Assembly: GCA_001931905.2 (NCBI GenBank)
Contig: MSJI02000073.1
Coordinates: forward strand, 1-39,841
DNA: 39,841 bases
DNA from: Cladosporium sp. IMV 00045
Lineage: Eukaryota > Ascomycota > Dothideomycetes > Cladosporiales > Cladosporiaceae
Direction of reading: 5' to 3'
Made by a program: the position numbers and the translations under genes
The notes under the pieces: generated by a model
What the model was told of the DNA's origin: nothing
The model's database searches: none
What the model saw: the letters and a program-made list of their open reading frames with translations, nothing else
In this document: positions 21,729-31,989 of the stretch, piece after piece
Layout of the letters: each line of letters begins with the position of its first letter
How positions within the stretch are numbered: the stretch's first letter is position 1

Positions 21729-22870
21729 TACATAGCCTCTGGCCGAGTGAGTGAAGTCGTGATAGACGTTAGCAATGCAGAGGATGGGAAAGTCCAAGCA
21801 CTCCTTGCCTGACACAGCAGGTGGACGCTCGCCTCCGTTATGTGTGGAACCAACGCCAGAGGGGTCGAATGCGAGCGGCCAAGTTTAGGTCTTGGTCGTC
21901 AGAGCGTTGCTCGCGTCATGTACAAGGGCCAAGCTCAGCACGCATGTTGGAACGGCTGAAATTGCCATCGCGAGACTTGAAGCGCGCGTTTGCTGCCCGA
22001 GGGAGCTGACCACTACGGCAACTCCCCCTGTGCGTGAGACGAATACGCCGCATGCCGGCAGACAATTCCTTTGTCCGAAGTCAGCGGCGTGTTGTATTTA
22101 GAGCAAACCAAGCCAACGTGTTTCCGCGAACAGACTAGGATTGCGGCGTTCGGATCGTACCCTGCCTCAGCCTGCCACCAAGGCGGAGTCTCTCACATTG
22201 CCATCCCTGAGCTCGCTCCTTAGCGCCTACATGTACCAAGTGACAGGACACGTAAGGCTGAGCTGGCACTTGCAGACCGTGAGACCTGTTCGAAAGATCC
22301 CGGCTGGGCTGACGATCAGGTGATTGACAGCGGGGCGTACAAAACTTTGATGTTGTTGTACACTTCCGAGGAATCGATTGTGCACACAGCGATGATATAC
22401 GACTACTTGCAGAGCCGCAAACGCCATAATTAAAAACTCGACGGAAGGCTTGAGACGGCGGCGGGGAGACGACCACCCAACGTCAGCGGCGGCTACCGGC
22501 ATTGTCGGCGAGGCGAAACCAGGATTCATTTGTCGTGGAAGTGGGAAGTGCCTTGGCGGCGCATAGAGGGACTGCACGCCCGTTTCATCTTGTGACGAGG
22601 CGCCGACGGCTTCTTCGCCAATGCTCTAAGGCTGTTGGCGGCGCGCCGTACATGTTCGCCGTTCTTCCAGAGGTAGGTCGAAGCCACAGGTGTTACCTAT
22701 GGGTCCCCACCACTCCTGCTGTCTCTCGCTATACCGCGCGCTCAAAATCCTTGATCCGAGGACGGCTGTCGACAGTATTTTCACCGACTTGTGAAGGAGA
22801 GTTTATAGGAGTAGAGGCACCGGCCGAGCGATGAACGGAAGCTTTCGTGGCTTCAACCTTCACTTCAGCC
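21729..22870. promoter_or_regulatory. Bidirectional promoter between the two paralogous glycosyltransferase genes
   Basis: 1.14 kb separating two divergent paralogous genes. No domain-bearing frame is seen. An AT-rich spot (cataattaaaaactcg, about 22426-22441) is the only obvious core-promoter-like sequence. A short upstream open frame for copy B is listed separately. Confidence 0.5.
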
Positions 22871-22896
22871 ATGTTTTTGAACGCGGCATACTCTAG
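22831..22896 (+). promoter_or_regulatory. Upstream open reading frame overlapping the copy B start
   Basis: An ATG at 22831 opens a 21-codon frame ending in TAG at 22894-22896. It is out of frame with the copy B start at 22871 and overlaps it by 26 bases. If the transcript starts upstream of 22831, this would reduce initiation at the main ATG. The transcription start is not known. Confidence 0.4.
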
Positions 22897-24396
22897 ACGT
22901 TTCGTCAGAATTGGGGGCGCCGTGTTTGCATTTCTCCTACTGGCCTTCTTCTCACAGCACCTATACTACAGCTCTTCATCCCTTCAAGGAGTCAGCACGA
23001 CCTCCGCAACTCTACACACAGCCGTCTTCGCCACCAGTGGGAACTATTACTTATGTCAGCTTCACATGTCGGCAGCCCTAATGGGCTACCCAGCCTACAC
23101 CCTCATCAACTGGGACGACCCTGAGGACGAGGACCCTATGAAGCAACATCTGGCCAAAATTGAGGGTGCTCTAAAGTATCTCGAGTCTATCCCCGAAGCA
23201 AACCAGGACGAGCTGGTCTTCATGGTAGATGGCTACGATCTGTGGTTCCAATTGCCACACCATTACATCGTCAAACGCTACTACGATGTTGTCGAAAAAG
23301 CCCACCGCCGTCACGTCGAGGAGTTTGGAGAGGCTCTAGTCGCCAAACACAACATCAAGAACACCGTTCTTTTCGGACCCGACAAACAATGTGCTCCTGC
23401 TGGCCGGGACCATCCTGCATGTTGGGCAATTCCAGAATCATGGATGGATCCTCTTTCTTTCGGGCCGGACACAGATCATGGCCTCGACACGCATAACAGA
23501 CCTCGATGGCTTAATTCTGGTACTATTATGGGCCCTGCGCGTGAGTTGCGTGATGTCTTTGCTGCGGCGCTGGAGCGTAACAAGAAAAGCCACGTCACTG
23601 ATTCAGGGTAAGAAAAGGTGTATTGAATAAATGTTGTACACACTACTGACATGATCGCAGTATGCCTCCTTTCATGCAAGTCTTATTACGATGTGGTATT
23701 GACCCCTTGACAGACCAGTACTACTTCTCATTCCTATTCGGAACTCAATCCTACGCTCGCCGCGTCCTCAAACTTGAGCATGACAAGGCGCGTGGTCTAG
23801 ACACCGCAGGCGATGAAGAATTCCTCAGACCCAAGCAGTCCGATCCCGAAAAGAAGAAAATTCCTGACACCGATGGACGAACTGAGTACTTCATTGGCCT
23901 GGACTGGTCCTCGGCCATTTTCCAAACCACCGGCTTCTACGCAGACTATATCTCTTGGATCCGAAACAACGACTCGTCAGAATACATCGAAGAAACGTCA
24001 ATGGAAGGCAACTACCACCACCACTTCGCCGTACAAGACGACCTCGCCGGTAAAGGCCCTGGTAAAGGAGTCTCTAAAATCGACCCAGCACTGAAGGAAT
24101 GGAACACCTTGCCCCTAGCGACCAACACTGCATCCCGTAATGTACCCCCAGTCATGCACATCAACGGAAAGAAGGGCTATCGTATCTTATGGTGGCCTCG
24201 CATGTGGTTCTTCCCCTACATGGAGCAGATGTGGAACCATCTCAAATCCAGGGGCATCGAACGCAGCGAAAAAGATAGGGAGGCACTCGACGGTGCCTGG
24301 ACGTTCAGCAAGAAAGGAACGGGATGGGTTGAATGGAAAGACGTTTGTGGGAAGTACGAGGATCGACTAATGGGGAAAAGCAGAGAACCCGAATAA
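22871..24396 (+). CDS. Type II membrane protein with PLOD-like glycosyltransferase signature (copy B)
   Basis: Predicted 490-aa Golgi/ER glycosyltransferase, paralogue of the gene at 20115-21728. Two exons, 22871-23607 and 23661-24396; a 53-nt intron (gtaaga...cgcag) splits a Gly codon. Start is the first in-frame ATG (MFLNAAYSRR). Seen: a membrane anchor at about 12-32 right after basic residues, then TLINWDD (77-83), HLAKIEG (93-99), LVFMVDGYDLWFQL with Asp120 and Asp123, RYYDV, a Cys pair in DKQCAPAGRDHPACW, and PRWLNSGTIMG (211-221). Toward the end, PPVMHINGKKGYRI...WFFPYME aligns with PVTIHHGATAD...WHFPYLR of copy A, so homology spans the full length. Copy A has no intron, so the two differ in gene structure. 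Function inferred from motifs only. Confidence 0.75.
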
Positions 24397-24500
24397 AACA
24401 CCCAAGCGGCCTGAATTTTCTGTTGCGCGAACACTACTTCTCCATCGACCTGCCTCACTGTCCTTTCTCGACGTTCTCAGTGCTCATTCAGCCTCTGCAT

Positions 24501-25237
24501 TCAAAGTAATGCTCTGGCTTGCAACCAATCCCAACCCCATGTGTTTACCGCGTCGATTTTCCCGTCGGGCCCAAACGAGCCATACTGCATACTGAGCGTC
24601 TTAACAAAATCCCTAGTGTCTCCTTCGGGGAATCGGAATTGATGGTCGCACCCACTTGGTAGAGGCTGACAACGTAAACCCAGGAGAACTTGTAAAGCGC
24701 AGAAAGCTGCACCGCCCCTCGACCAACCCCAGATGTCATCGCCAGCGTAAGCGACAATGTGGACGGGACCAGTAACGTACTGGAAGAAGATGGGCGAGTA
24801 GGCGTCTGGCGTACGCTTTATGATGAACCCGCCATAATAGGTGGCGCCGACCTCACACCGCTGGCTGCACACAGGTAAACGGCATCTGAAAACCGAATCC
24901 CAGTCGCTGATCTGGCATCGGAAGTCAACAATCGTATCTAAAAACCTCTCGAGGGAAGCATCATGGTTGCACTTACCTTCACTGCACCCTCAAGACCAAG
25001 TGAGGCCGAGCCGAAAGGTGAGTTGGAGGGAATGTCAAGTGTAGGAAATACCCTCTCGTTGAAGACGAAGCTTGGTGATTTTCCTGTATCGGTGATTTGC
25101 ACTGTGCACTGCAGTGTGAGCCATCATTGTGGTCATCCGCGGCATGCTGGACATGTATACGTACTGAAGTAATCGCCAAGTGCGACTTGTGCCAGCAGAG
25201 CGAGTACTGCGCATGCGAACGAACAACTGTTGCCCAT
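24501..25237 (-). CDS. Small secreted cysteine-containing protein of unknown function
   Basis: Not recognised. Best model: exons 25237-25165, 25083-24977 and 24911-24501, giving 196 aa. Exon 1 encodes a clear signal peptide (SFACAVLALLAQVALG). Exon 2 continues with SPSFVFNERVFPTLDIPSNS. Exon 3 carries ISDWDSVFRCRLPVCSQRC, YYGGFIIKRTPDAYSPIFF, a Gly/Trp-rich stretch DDIWGWSRGG, and Cys at AFC, LRC and GC. The mature part then has six Cys, an even number, consistent with disulfides. Intron 2 is the weak point: the strong gtaagt donor with acceptor gccag is used here, but a gtgcag donor with a TAG at 24937-24939 also keeps the frame and adds VDFRCQ with one more Cys. A TATA box lies 71 bases upstream of the ATG. 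It could be an apoplastic or effector-type protein; no evidence beyond secretion. Confidence 0.55.
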
Positions 25238-25832
25238 CTCTACTGGTACTGATTGCGAGTGAAGTGCTGTCGTCTGACGAACATGACCAATGCTCGTTGA
25301 AGCTGCGATTTATAGTTCAGGCTTGGAATGCTCTCGTGCAGCCATTGTTTACACATCTCTCACCATTCTCACCATGGTAACGCTGATGGTTCTTCTTAGA
25401 GATCTGTGAAATTCGAACCTTGGATTTTATTCATAATGAGGTAGACAAGTCGAAAAATTACCATGGCCAAGGCAGCAGTCGTGACGGCGGTTTGACCGCG
25501 TTTGACAATCGCATCGTATTTGCATGTCATACGATGTACCTGGACTACGATACTGAAGCATCGCACACGAACATGTTGCAAGCACATCGACACTAATATG
25601 ACTAGTGACTGGACAAGAAAGTCAAATTCTCTCATCATTGTAAATTACCAGATGGAAGCTTCTCGGGGGTCTGCGTCGTGACAAGCCGCTACGCCCTTTG
25701 CTCTACAAGTACATGCGCATACAAGCACAGATACACGAACCTTCCCATTTATTACCTTGCCCATAAAAGCGGCATCGATGCAATTCTGACACGCTCCTCG
25801 AAAGTCGATTGCGAATAATCACTTGTCTTACA
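25238..25832. other. Divergent intergenic region
   Basis: About 600 bases between the secreted-protein gene (-) and the FAD oxidoreductase pseudogene (+). Besides the TATA box listed separately, only AT-leaning mixed sequence is seen, with no gene. Confidence 0.55.
25308..25314 (-). promoter_or_regulatory. TATA box of the small secreted protein gene
   Basis: TATAAAT on the minus strand, ending 71 bases before the predicted ATG at 25237. Spacing and sequence fit a fungal core promoter and support the start chosen for that gene. Confidence 0.6.
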
Positions 25833-27076
25833 ATGTCTTCCCAATCCACAAAAGACAAGCCCTTCATCATCGTCAGTGCCGGCATCGTTGGCTCAGCACT
25901 TGCAGCATACCTATCTGAAGACAGATCCAACGGCCCAATCTTACTCATCGACAGATCCTTCTCCGAGATCCTAGGATCGACCTCATACGCTCCAGGTTTT
26001 CTCGGCCAGTACAACGAAAGCAGTGTCCTCACAAAGTTGGCCGTCGACTCGCTCAACGAATATGATCGATTCCATGAGGTATTCCAACGTGTCGGCGGCC
26101 TTGAGTTGGCCTCGACAGACGATGGAATCGACAAACTAAAGGATCGGTGTACAAAAGCTCAACATGCTGGACTGTCGGCTCGCTTGTTGGCAGGAGAAGA
26201 CATGTCTCGCGTCGTCCCCGCGTTTGTGGACAGACAATCTTTCAAGGAGGCTCTCTACTTTGACACAGATGGCGTCGCGGATCCTAAAGCACTTTGTCAG
26301 ATGTATCGCGATCTCGCGAGGCAGAACGGGGTCAAGATCCTGGAGACAAGCATCAAGGACACCGTAATCGAAAATAGCGCGGTTCGAGGCGTCAGGACAG
26401 ATACCGGCGACATCATAAGAGCCAAAAGAGTCATCTACGCTACGGGTATCTGGACCTCTGCTCTCCTCCAAGAAGCTGTTCAGATGCCCGTGCCAGCTGT
26501 CCCGGTTGCTCATCCCTACGTCTACACCGGAGAAAGGAAGACGCGAGAAATCAAACCCCATTCTGCCGCTGGCCAGAAGACCACGTTTACGCACGAGATC
26601 ACGGCAATCGCTACGGCATTGGATCGTATGCCCATCCACCAGTTCATGTCAAGTCACTAGACTCGACTGCCAGCAAAGAATGGCCACAATCAGAGTTCGC
26701 GCATGTGATAGCCCACGCTACAGCCTCGAAGGTGTCCTCGACTTCGAAACTCGGAGAGCTGGCCGATACTAAGACATTGTCAGACGACAACAACACGAAG
26801 AAGATCAACGGCATCTTCTCTGTGACACCTGATAATCTCCCACTGCTTGGCCGTGTGCCTGGCGTAGACAACCTATGGCTGGCCACTGGAATCTGGATCA
26901 CCCATGCAGCGGGATGTGCAAGATTGCTGACGCGAATGGTTTGCGGTGAGAAATACGACGAAGGTATTGCCAGGGCTCTTGAGCCTGCGAGGTTCGTTGC
27001 GGGCGATTCAAGAGAGCTTGAAGCCACTGCGCTAAGGCAGTACAACGACATCTATCGTTCCAAGCTCGGAACTTAG
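25833..27076 (+). pseudogene. FAD-dependent oxidoreductase (DAO / dimethylglycine-sarcosine oxidase type), single frameshift
   Basis: Flavin amine or amino-acid oxidoreductase fold. From ATG 25833 (MSSQSTKDKPFIIV) the frame runs through the FAD-binding N-terminus and middle, then stops at 26658-26660. From about 26560 the family continues in the next frame as RWPEDHVYARDHG, later KINGIFSVTPDNLPLLGRVPG and NLWLATGIWITHAAG, to a stop at 27076. The switch coincides with a CCCC run at 26556-26559 where one C appears missing: KP would continue as KPPF..RWPE. Adding one base would give about 414 aa, near the size of short DAO-family enzymes. The Rossmann motif is also altered: SAGIVGS instead of GAGIVGS (Ser15 for the first Gly). 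The options are a recent pseudogene or a homopolymer sequencing error; the Ser15 change mildly favours real decay. Confidence 0.75.
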
Positions 27077-27375
27077 CTCTACCTTACTGGCAAGTCTTTT
27101 GCCGCTTCTGAAAGGCAGACTTTCTGCTCGAAAAGGTATTGCAAGATAGTCAGAGGAATCCAAAGCTTGTGATGTACCCGCTCCTGCGTTCTGCGAAACA
27201 TGTCCACACTGCATTGTAGCGAATCCGCAGCCTCGGCTTGTGAGGCGCAATGCAAAGCATCAGGGCAAACCCAGATTGAGTAGTGAGCAAGAAAACAAAA
27301 CAAACAGTCTTCTCACACTTCCAAGGACTTGCAAAAGATGGTTGTTCACTCTACTGAGCCTGGGATGAGCAAAAA

Positions 27376-27473
27376 TGCATCGGCCGGGAATCGAACCCGG
27401 GGCTAGCCGAATCAATCGATGTCTTGAAGACTCCGAATGGCAACGGCTAATTTTACCACTAAACCACCAATGC
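27376..27473 (-). tRNA. tRNA-Gly (GCC) with a 27-nt intron
   Basis: On the minus strand the sequence folds as a full cloverleaf. The acceptor stem is GCATTGG/CCGATGC with one T-G wobble and discriminator A. The D-arm region GGTTTAGTGGTAAAATT follows. The anticodon stem is AGCCG/CGGCT with loop TTGCCA-T and anticodon GCC at 27439-27441. The T arm is CCGGG-TTCGATT-CCCGG. A 27-nt intron (27411-27437) sits directly after the base 3' of the anticodon, the canonical eukaryotic position, so nuclear tRNA splicing is needed. The A box (TGGTTTAGTGG) and B box (GGTTCGATTCC) match the polymerase III consensus. Mature length is 71 nt before CCA. Confidence 0.95.
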
Positions 27474-29552
27474 TTGGATGACAGACGATGTTCTATGGCG
27501 AACTTGACTGTTGCGTTCATTCAACATGCAGGAAACTGGTCGGGTCGATGTCCGAAGCAAACACATCTTCCGGCCTGAATCGGAGGTGCATCCCGAATGT
27601 TGTTTGAACTGATGTTGCCCAATGTGATTGAGGCTGATGAGATTAGACCCGACGCCTCAAAATGATGGGCAAGACAATGATTGATGAAGCTGCAAATCTG
27701 AGACCAGCGGATCAGAGCAGAAATCTCAACGACACGGCCGTTCTCCCGAGGCAGCGGATAGCAGAGTGGTCGGAAGTAAGTCCGCCTAGGGCAAAGCCGT
27801 TGAGTGATGGCTGAGACCAGCCACGACTTGGATATCGTGGTTGTAAAAATAGACAGAATGATAGATCAAAGAAGGTGGTGCGAAAGGTCGGAGACTCTCA
27901 ACGCCATTGCGTCTGATGGCTCCGATAAGCTTTCCTTAACCCAAACATCGAGCAAGCATGGCAGGACGCCGGATTGTACTTCGAGTTATGGTAACAGCGC
28001 GACGAACAAACATCGACGAAGTTGGGTGTGAGGGCGAGATCGGACTAGTTTCGAGTTCCTGGAGCCGCTTCAAATGATTTGTCACCCCAGAGGCACGTGG
28101 CCGTGTTTTCGGTGCAGCTCGAATGAATATTCCCAGGGTGGACATTCTAGATACTTGTTCGCTGGTAGGAGCTTGCAAGGGGCAGGACCGGGGAAATCTT
28201 TGTTTGTCGCCTGTGGAAAGCCTTGGTTCGGGTAGCTGGCTATGTATTGAACCCTCGAAACTGAAAAACAAGTCATCTGAGCGTTCAAGGATGAGAAGCA
28301 ATCTTAGCTCTTGTTGACTGCCACGGGTAGGATGGTGAGGTTGCAGATACCGGCTTTCAGCAAATGGCACCATGTTTGCAAGAGGACACTCACAACAAAA
28401 GCCATGCGTGCGACACTTTGCGAGACACGCCTCCTCGTGTGAGACGGCAAAGAGAAAATTTCCTCATGCCAGAGACAGCTGAATGTTGTCGCCTTCCTTC
28501 AAAGGCCGAAGCGAAGGGCAGAGTCCTCTCTCAGAGGAAATCATTGGACAAGATTGGTGTTCCGACTGCTGTAAACAATTTGGAACAATCGGCAGGGGAC
28601 GGATGTCTTTGGGAAGATCATAATGATCGGAAAGACGTCGGCCGGAGACTTTGATGAGTGGAGGAAAAGCTGGGTAAGACATGGAAAGAGCGGAAGGATT
28701 CTTGAGAGACGCCAAGGAGGCCCTTTGCAGTCCGCTACGACGGCATGCACACGAGTCCCATCAATAGATTGGGCCGAAGCAGCATAGATCTACACGCACC
28801 AAGAGTTTCCCGGGTGACTGTGGCGACTATTGATGGAACCTTTAGAGCGTTGACCTTCTGAGACCTCCTATGGCATGCAGCGGTTCATTGGGCATGGGCA
28901 TGGGAAAAGACAGTCCACGTTGCTATGAGGTGGAGAAACGGGCGTGACGAAGGGATTTCAGATCCATTCATTGATGCGAGGTACCCGTAAGTGCATACAA
29001 GACAGCAGGGCGAGGCATGGACCAGGCGATTGTTCCGGACTTGGATAACCTGTCGAATGATTTACCTGGGAGGAGTGGACACAACAGCAGTAGGAGGAGT
29101 CGCATAGTGGATCTATGGGAAGCGGATCAAAGGTCCGTTCCGCTAGCGCATTTGGGAGACGCGGAGGTGCCAAGAGATGCTGATCTTACGATCGCGAACT
29201 TCTTGAATCATGTTGAGATTAAAATATCTCAGTGTTCATCTATGATGTGTATTATTGTTTCTGATATGGCCGATCGAACCACGGGGAGTGCATGACGACG
29301 TATGCTGAACCGAACATTGCCAAATCCAAGATGGTAGCACACACGACAGAGTAGGTACCCGGCGGTGACAGTAGTGACAGATCCAATAATACGCAAAATC
29401 ACCTATACGGGTCTCCATTATGTCCCGTTTTTCTAATGCATCTAGACAAACTCGGAGCCATCACCTACCCGCCCCTTCGCCCCACCAGGCTCACCTGGTT
29501 CGGGATTCGCGGCCGTTGTAAACCCTGGAGCCAGGTCTCCCTTTGGTGGGGT

Positions 29553-29572
29553 CTTAACAGACGTCTGTTAAG
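29553..29572. repeat. Perfect 20-bp palindrome
   Basis: CTTAACAGACGTCTGTTAAG equals its own reverse complement over all 20 bases, centred on ACGT; the symmetry stops at both ends. It lies in gene-poor DNA, far from any start codon. It could be a dimeric-factor binding site or a remnant of a mobile element end; the role is unknown. Confidence 0.8.
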
Positions 29573-30235
29573 TATCTCTCCACGATGGACTTCTGGAAGG
29601 ATGGGAACCCAGCCGGGCCACCTTGATGCTACTGTAGGCACATACCTGATTCTGGCTGTTTCACCGCCGCACTCGCCATTGTTGGCAATGACCTGCTCCG
29701 CGGCATATTGGTGGATCTAGTTCTGGACGTCCCTTATTGAGCACCGGCGACTCTGTCGAAAGGTCGGATATGGCAATGTTCACATTCAGGAGAAACGATG
29801 ATGACATAATTGCTTCGGTGCTTGCATCGCCTGGGTTTGCATGATCTCTCGCAGAGCCCTCGGGAGTGCTTCTCAGCCAAGCGTAGCACACTAGTTGACC
29901 GATTGTATGCACGTGTGCACCAGCTTGACCAGGTCAAGTAACCCAAACAAATATGTTAGGGTGAATCTACATGACAGTACAAGGCACTAATCCCGCTGGT
30001 ACTCACCGCCCCACACAAGGAGGCAGGAGGTACGGGTGAACGGTCTCTAGGCGTTGCTTGAGACCTCATCTCCACAGACTGAGACATACCAGAGAAAAGC
30101 CTCACCGTCACTGACCAGAGACAGGAGAGCTGGATGCGGATTGAGATCGGCACACATCCACAACACTCAGCAAAGCAGAGTCGAACGAGCATCGAATGCT
30201 CACCGACCCCTGGGCCCAAATGCTGTCCACAATGG

Positions 30236-30241
30236 TATAAG
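30236..30241 (+). promoter_or_regulatory. TATA box of the hydrophobin gene
   Basis: TATAAG about 130 bases before the hydrophobin ATG, followed by a long CT/CAA-rich leader. This is the arrangement typical of highly expressed fungal genes. Confidence 0.55.
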
Positions 30242-30372
30242 TAAGGCCTCTCCGACCAGCACAATCAAGTTTCTTTCCTCATCCAACAAACACTTCTCTT
30301 CTCAACAACCACTTTCGCTCAAATCCAACTTTCGTCTTTCAGACATCCCACAAAAACCCAACACCTTTTACA

Positions 30373-30740
30373 ATGGCCTTCTTCAAGACTCTCTTCATCG
30401 CCTCCGTGGCCGCTGTTGCCTACGCCGCTCCCCAGGGTGGCGCCGACGGCAAGACTGAGGTCAACGTCGACTCCCAGGACAACTCTCCCAAGTGCGGTAA
30501 CGGCCAGAAGCTCGCCTGCTGCAACAGCGGCGAGGACCTCATCGGCCTGAACTGCCTCAACGTCCCCGTCCTCGCTGTCCCCATCCAGCAGGCCTGCGGC
30601 TCCAACGTCGCTGCGTGCTGCCAGACTGGCTCTGCCGACGTAAGCATCATCCAAACTTTCCACTCCCCTTCCCAGTCACTAATACATCCCAGGGCAACCT
30701 CATCAACCTCGAGGCCAACTGCCTTTCCCTCCCTCTTTAA
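30373..30740 (+). CDS. Hydrophobin (cysteine spacing intermediate between class I and II)
   Basis: Small secreted amphipathic protein that self-assembles on hyphal or spore surfaces. Two exons, 30373-30639 and 30693-30740, joined in phase across a 53-nt intron (gtaagc...cccag, branch-like cactaat), giving 104 aa. Seen: signal peptide (FKTLFIASVAAVAYA) and the eight-Cys pattern Cys41, 49-50, 61, 75, 82-83 and 99, with spacings 7, 10, 13, 6 and 15. The last Cys depends on exon 2, which supports the splice. Spacing after the first CC is short, as in class II, while the first and last loops look class I. Codons are strongly C-ending and there is a TATA box with CT-rich leader, pointing to high expression. 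It stands alone in gene-poor DNA. Confidence 0.92.
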
Positions 30741-31251
30741 GCGCTTTAGCTTGAGAGCGCTATCGACTACCACGACCTTGTCAGCATTTGCAGAGCGGGA
30801 TAATGGTTATCGGGTTTTAATGGGGATCATCGGGCCATTGAAAGGTGTCACGGGATGATTTCTGGGCGATTTGGATTGGTGACTTCACTTCTAAGGCATC
30901 AGTTCGACTGCTCTGTCTCGGTACTTTCTTTCATACCTTTTGATGGATACAGGATTGGTGAATTAATATTATTCTATTCTTCTCATGACCTGATTGTGCC
31001 TTCTTCACATTTTTGGTCTGTTGCCTTAATATTCTGTGATGGTAGTGTAGCTGCGAGGAAAAGCTTTTCAGGTGCGATGTTCGATGAGAACGAAAGATAA
31101 ACTCCCACAATGTCCATTCCCGCCGTTGTTTGCTAAAAATTCGCCGGTGCACTCGTGGCACCAAACAAATTGAGGAAAATCACAATGAGCCGCATGAGAT
31201 GGTACTACCTTAACGACCTGAAAGCATGTGACAAATAATCAATCATGAATT

Positions 31252-31968
31252 TCATGAATCCCAGGTACCTGGATGAACCCATCGGATGAAGTCATCGATG
31301 AGTCTCGACCGGCTGGATTCACCATGAAGATTTGCTACGCCGAACTCCATGTGGGTGTTCTCTTGGTATGTCAGGGCGCAGGTCTGCATCAAGCGCCGAT
31401 GCTGTGGATGCATGATCTGCCATTGCGTGATCCCGATATGTAGCAGACCCAAAGCCATATCCAAGCTTTCATCGGGGATATGCCATAGTAAAGGATAGTA
31501 CATCTTACAACATCAACCGTGCCGAGTCCAGGAAGCTGGTGGCCCACCTTTATGCTATGCCACTGATGCTTAACTTGAGAACACCCTCTAACAGGAACCT
31601 TAGGAGGTATTAATTTGAATACCAAAGAGCTCGCTATGTGCTGGCAATATTTCTCTAACCTCGGCTGAGGAGTTGTGGAGATTGGCAGGTGAAAGGCAAG
31701 GACCCACCATGTTCCCCATACTATCCCGCATTTTCTCCATAAACATTGTTGTTGATTGATGAGTAGGCGAGATCCTTGACACGATATCTTGCACATGGAG
31801 CATTACATTGTAGCAAGGCAGCATGAGTAGGAAGTCGTCGCACAAAAGCATACCTTGACGTGGTATGTGGCAGCTCCGATCACTTCTCATGCATGTCTTC
31901 ATCCTGTTCGATGACATTTTTTTATTGAGCCGCCTGGATGGCCAGATCGTCGTCTCCTGCAGGTACAT
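31252..31968 (-). other. Possible decayed or unrecognised coding remnant
   Basis: Minus-strand frames in three phases overlap here. The stretch at 31503-31252 (ALGLLHIGITQWQIMHPQHR; ENTHMEFGVANLHGESSRSR) reads like helical protein sequence rather than random DNA. The frame at 31968-31600 also has protein-like segments (DDFLLMLPCYNVMLHVQDIV). I could not join them into one model with sensible splice sites, and no family is recognised. It could be a degraded regulator-like gene, a lineage-specific gene with missed introns, or chance. Confidence 0.2.
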
Positions 31969-31989
31969 ACTCTACACCATTTACTGGAA

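Larger units (their letters stand above)
27474..30372. other. Gene-poor stretch between tRNA-Gly and hydrophobin
   Basis: 2.9 kb in which I see no domain-bearing gene, transposase or long terminal repeat. Base composition is not strongly AT-rich, so heavy repeat-induced mutation is not evident. Short frames exist, including a 92-codon ATG frame at 29017-29295 (starts MDQAIVPDLDNLSND) with no recognisable family. The most regular element is a 20-bp palindrome at 29553-29572. The right end contains the hydrophobin promoter and CT/CA-rich leader. Confidence 0.5.

Noticed and set aside
17297..27076. A secondary-metabolite cluster (regulator, aldolase, glycosyltransferases, oxidoreductase)
   Set aside because: No polyketide synthase, NRPS, terpene synthase or P450 is present, and the oxidoreductase is broken. 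Proximity alone is not enough.
29017..29295. 92-codon plus-strand frame starting with ATG
   Set aside because: Polar and plausible-looking, but no homology, promoter or intron evidence; kept only as a note in the region entry.
27474..30372. Repeat-induced point mutation relic
   Set aside because: Composition is near balanced and TpA is not obviously enriched by eye; a RIP index would be needed to claim it.
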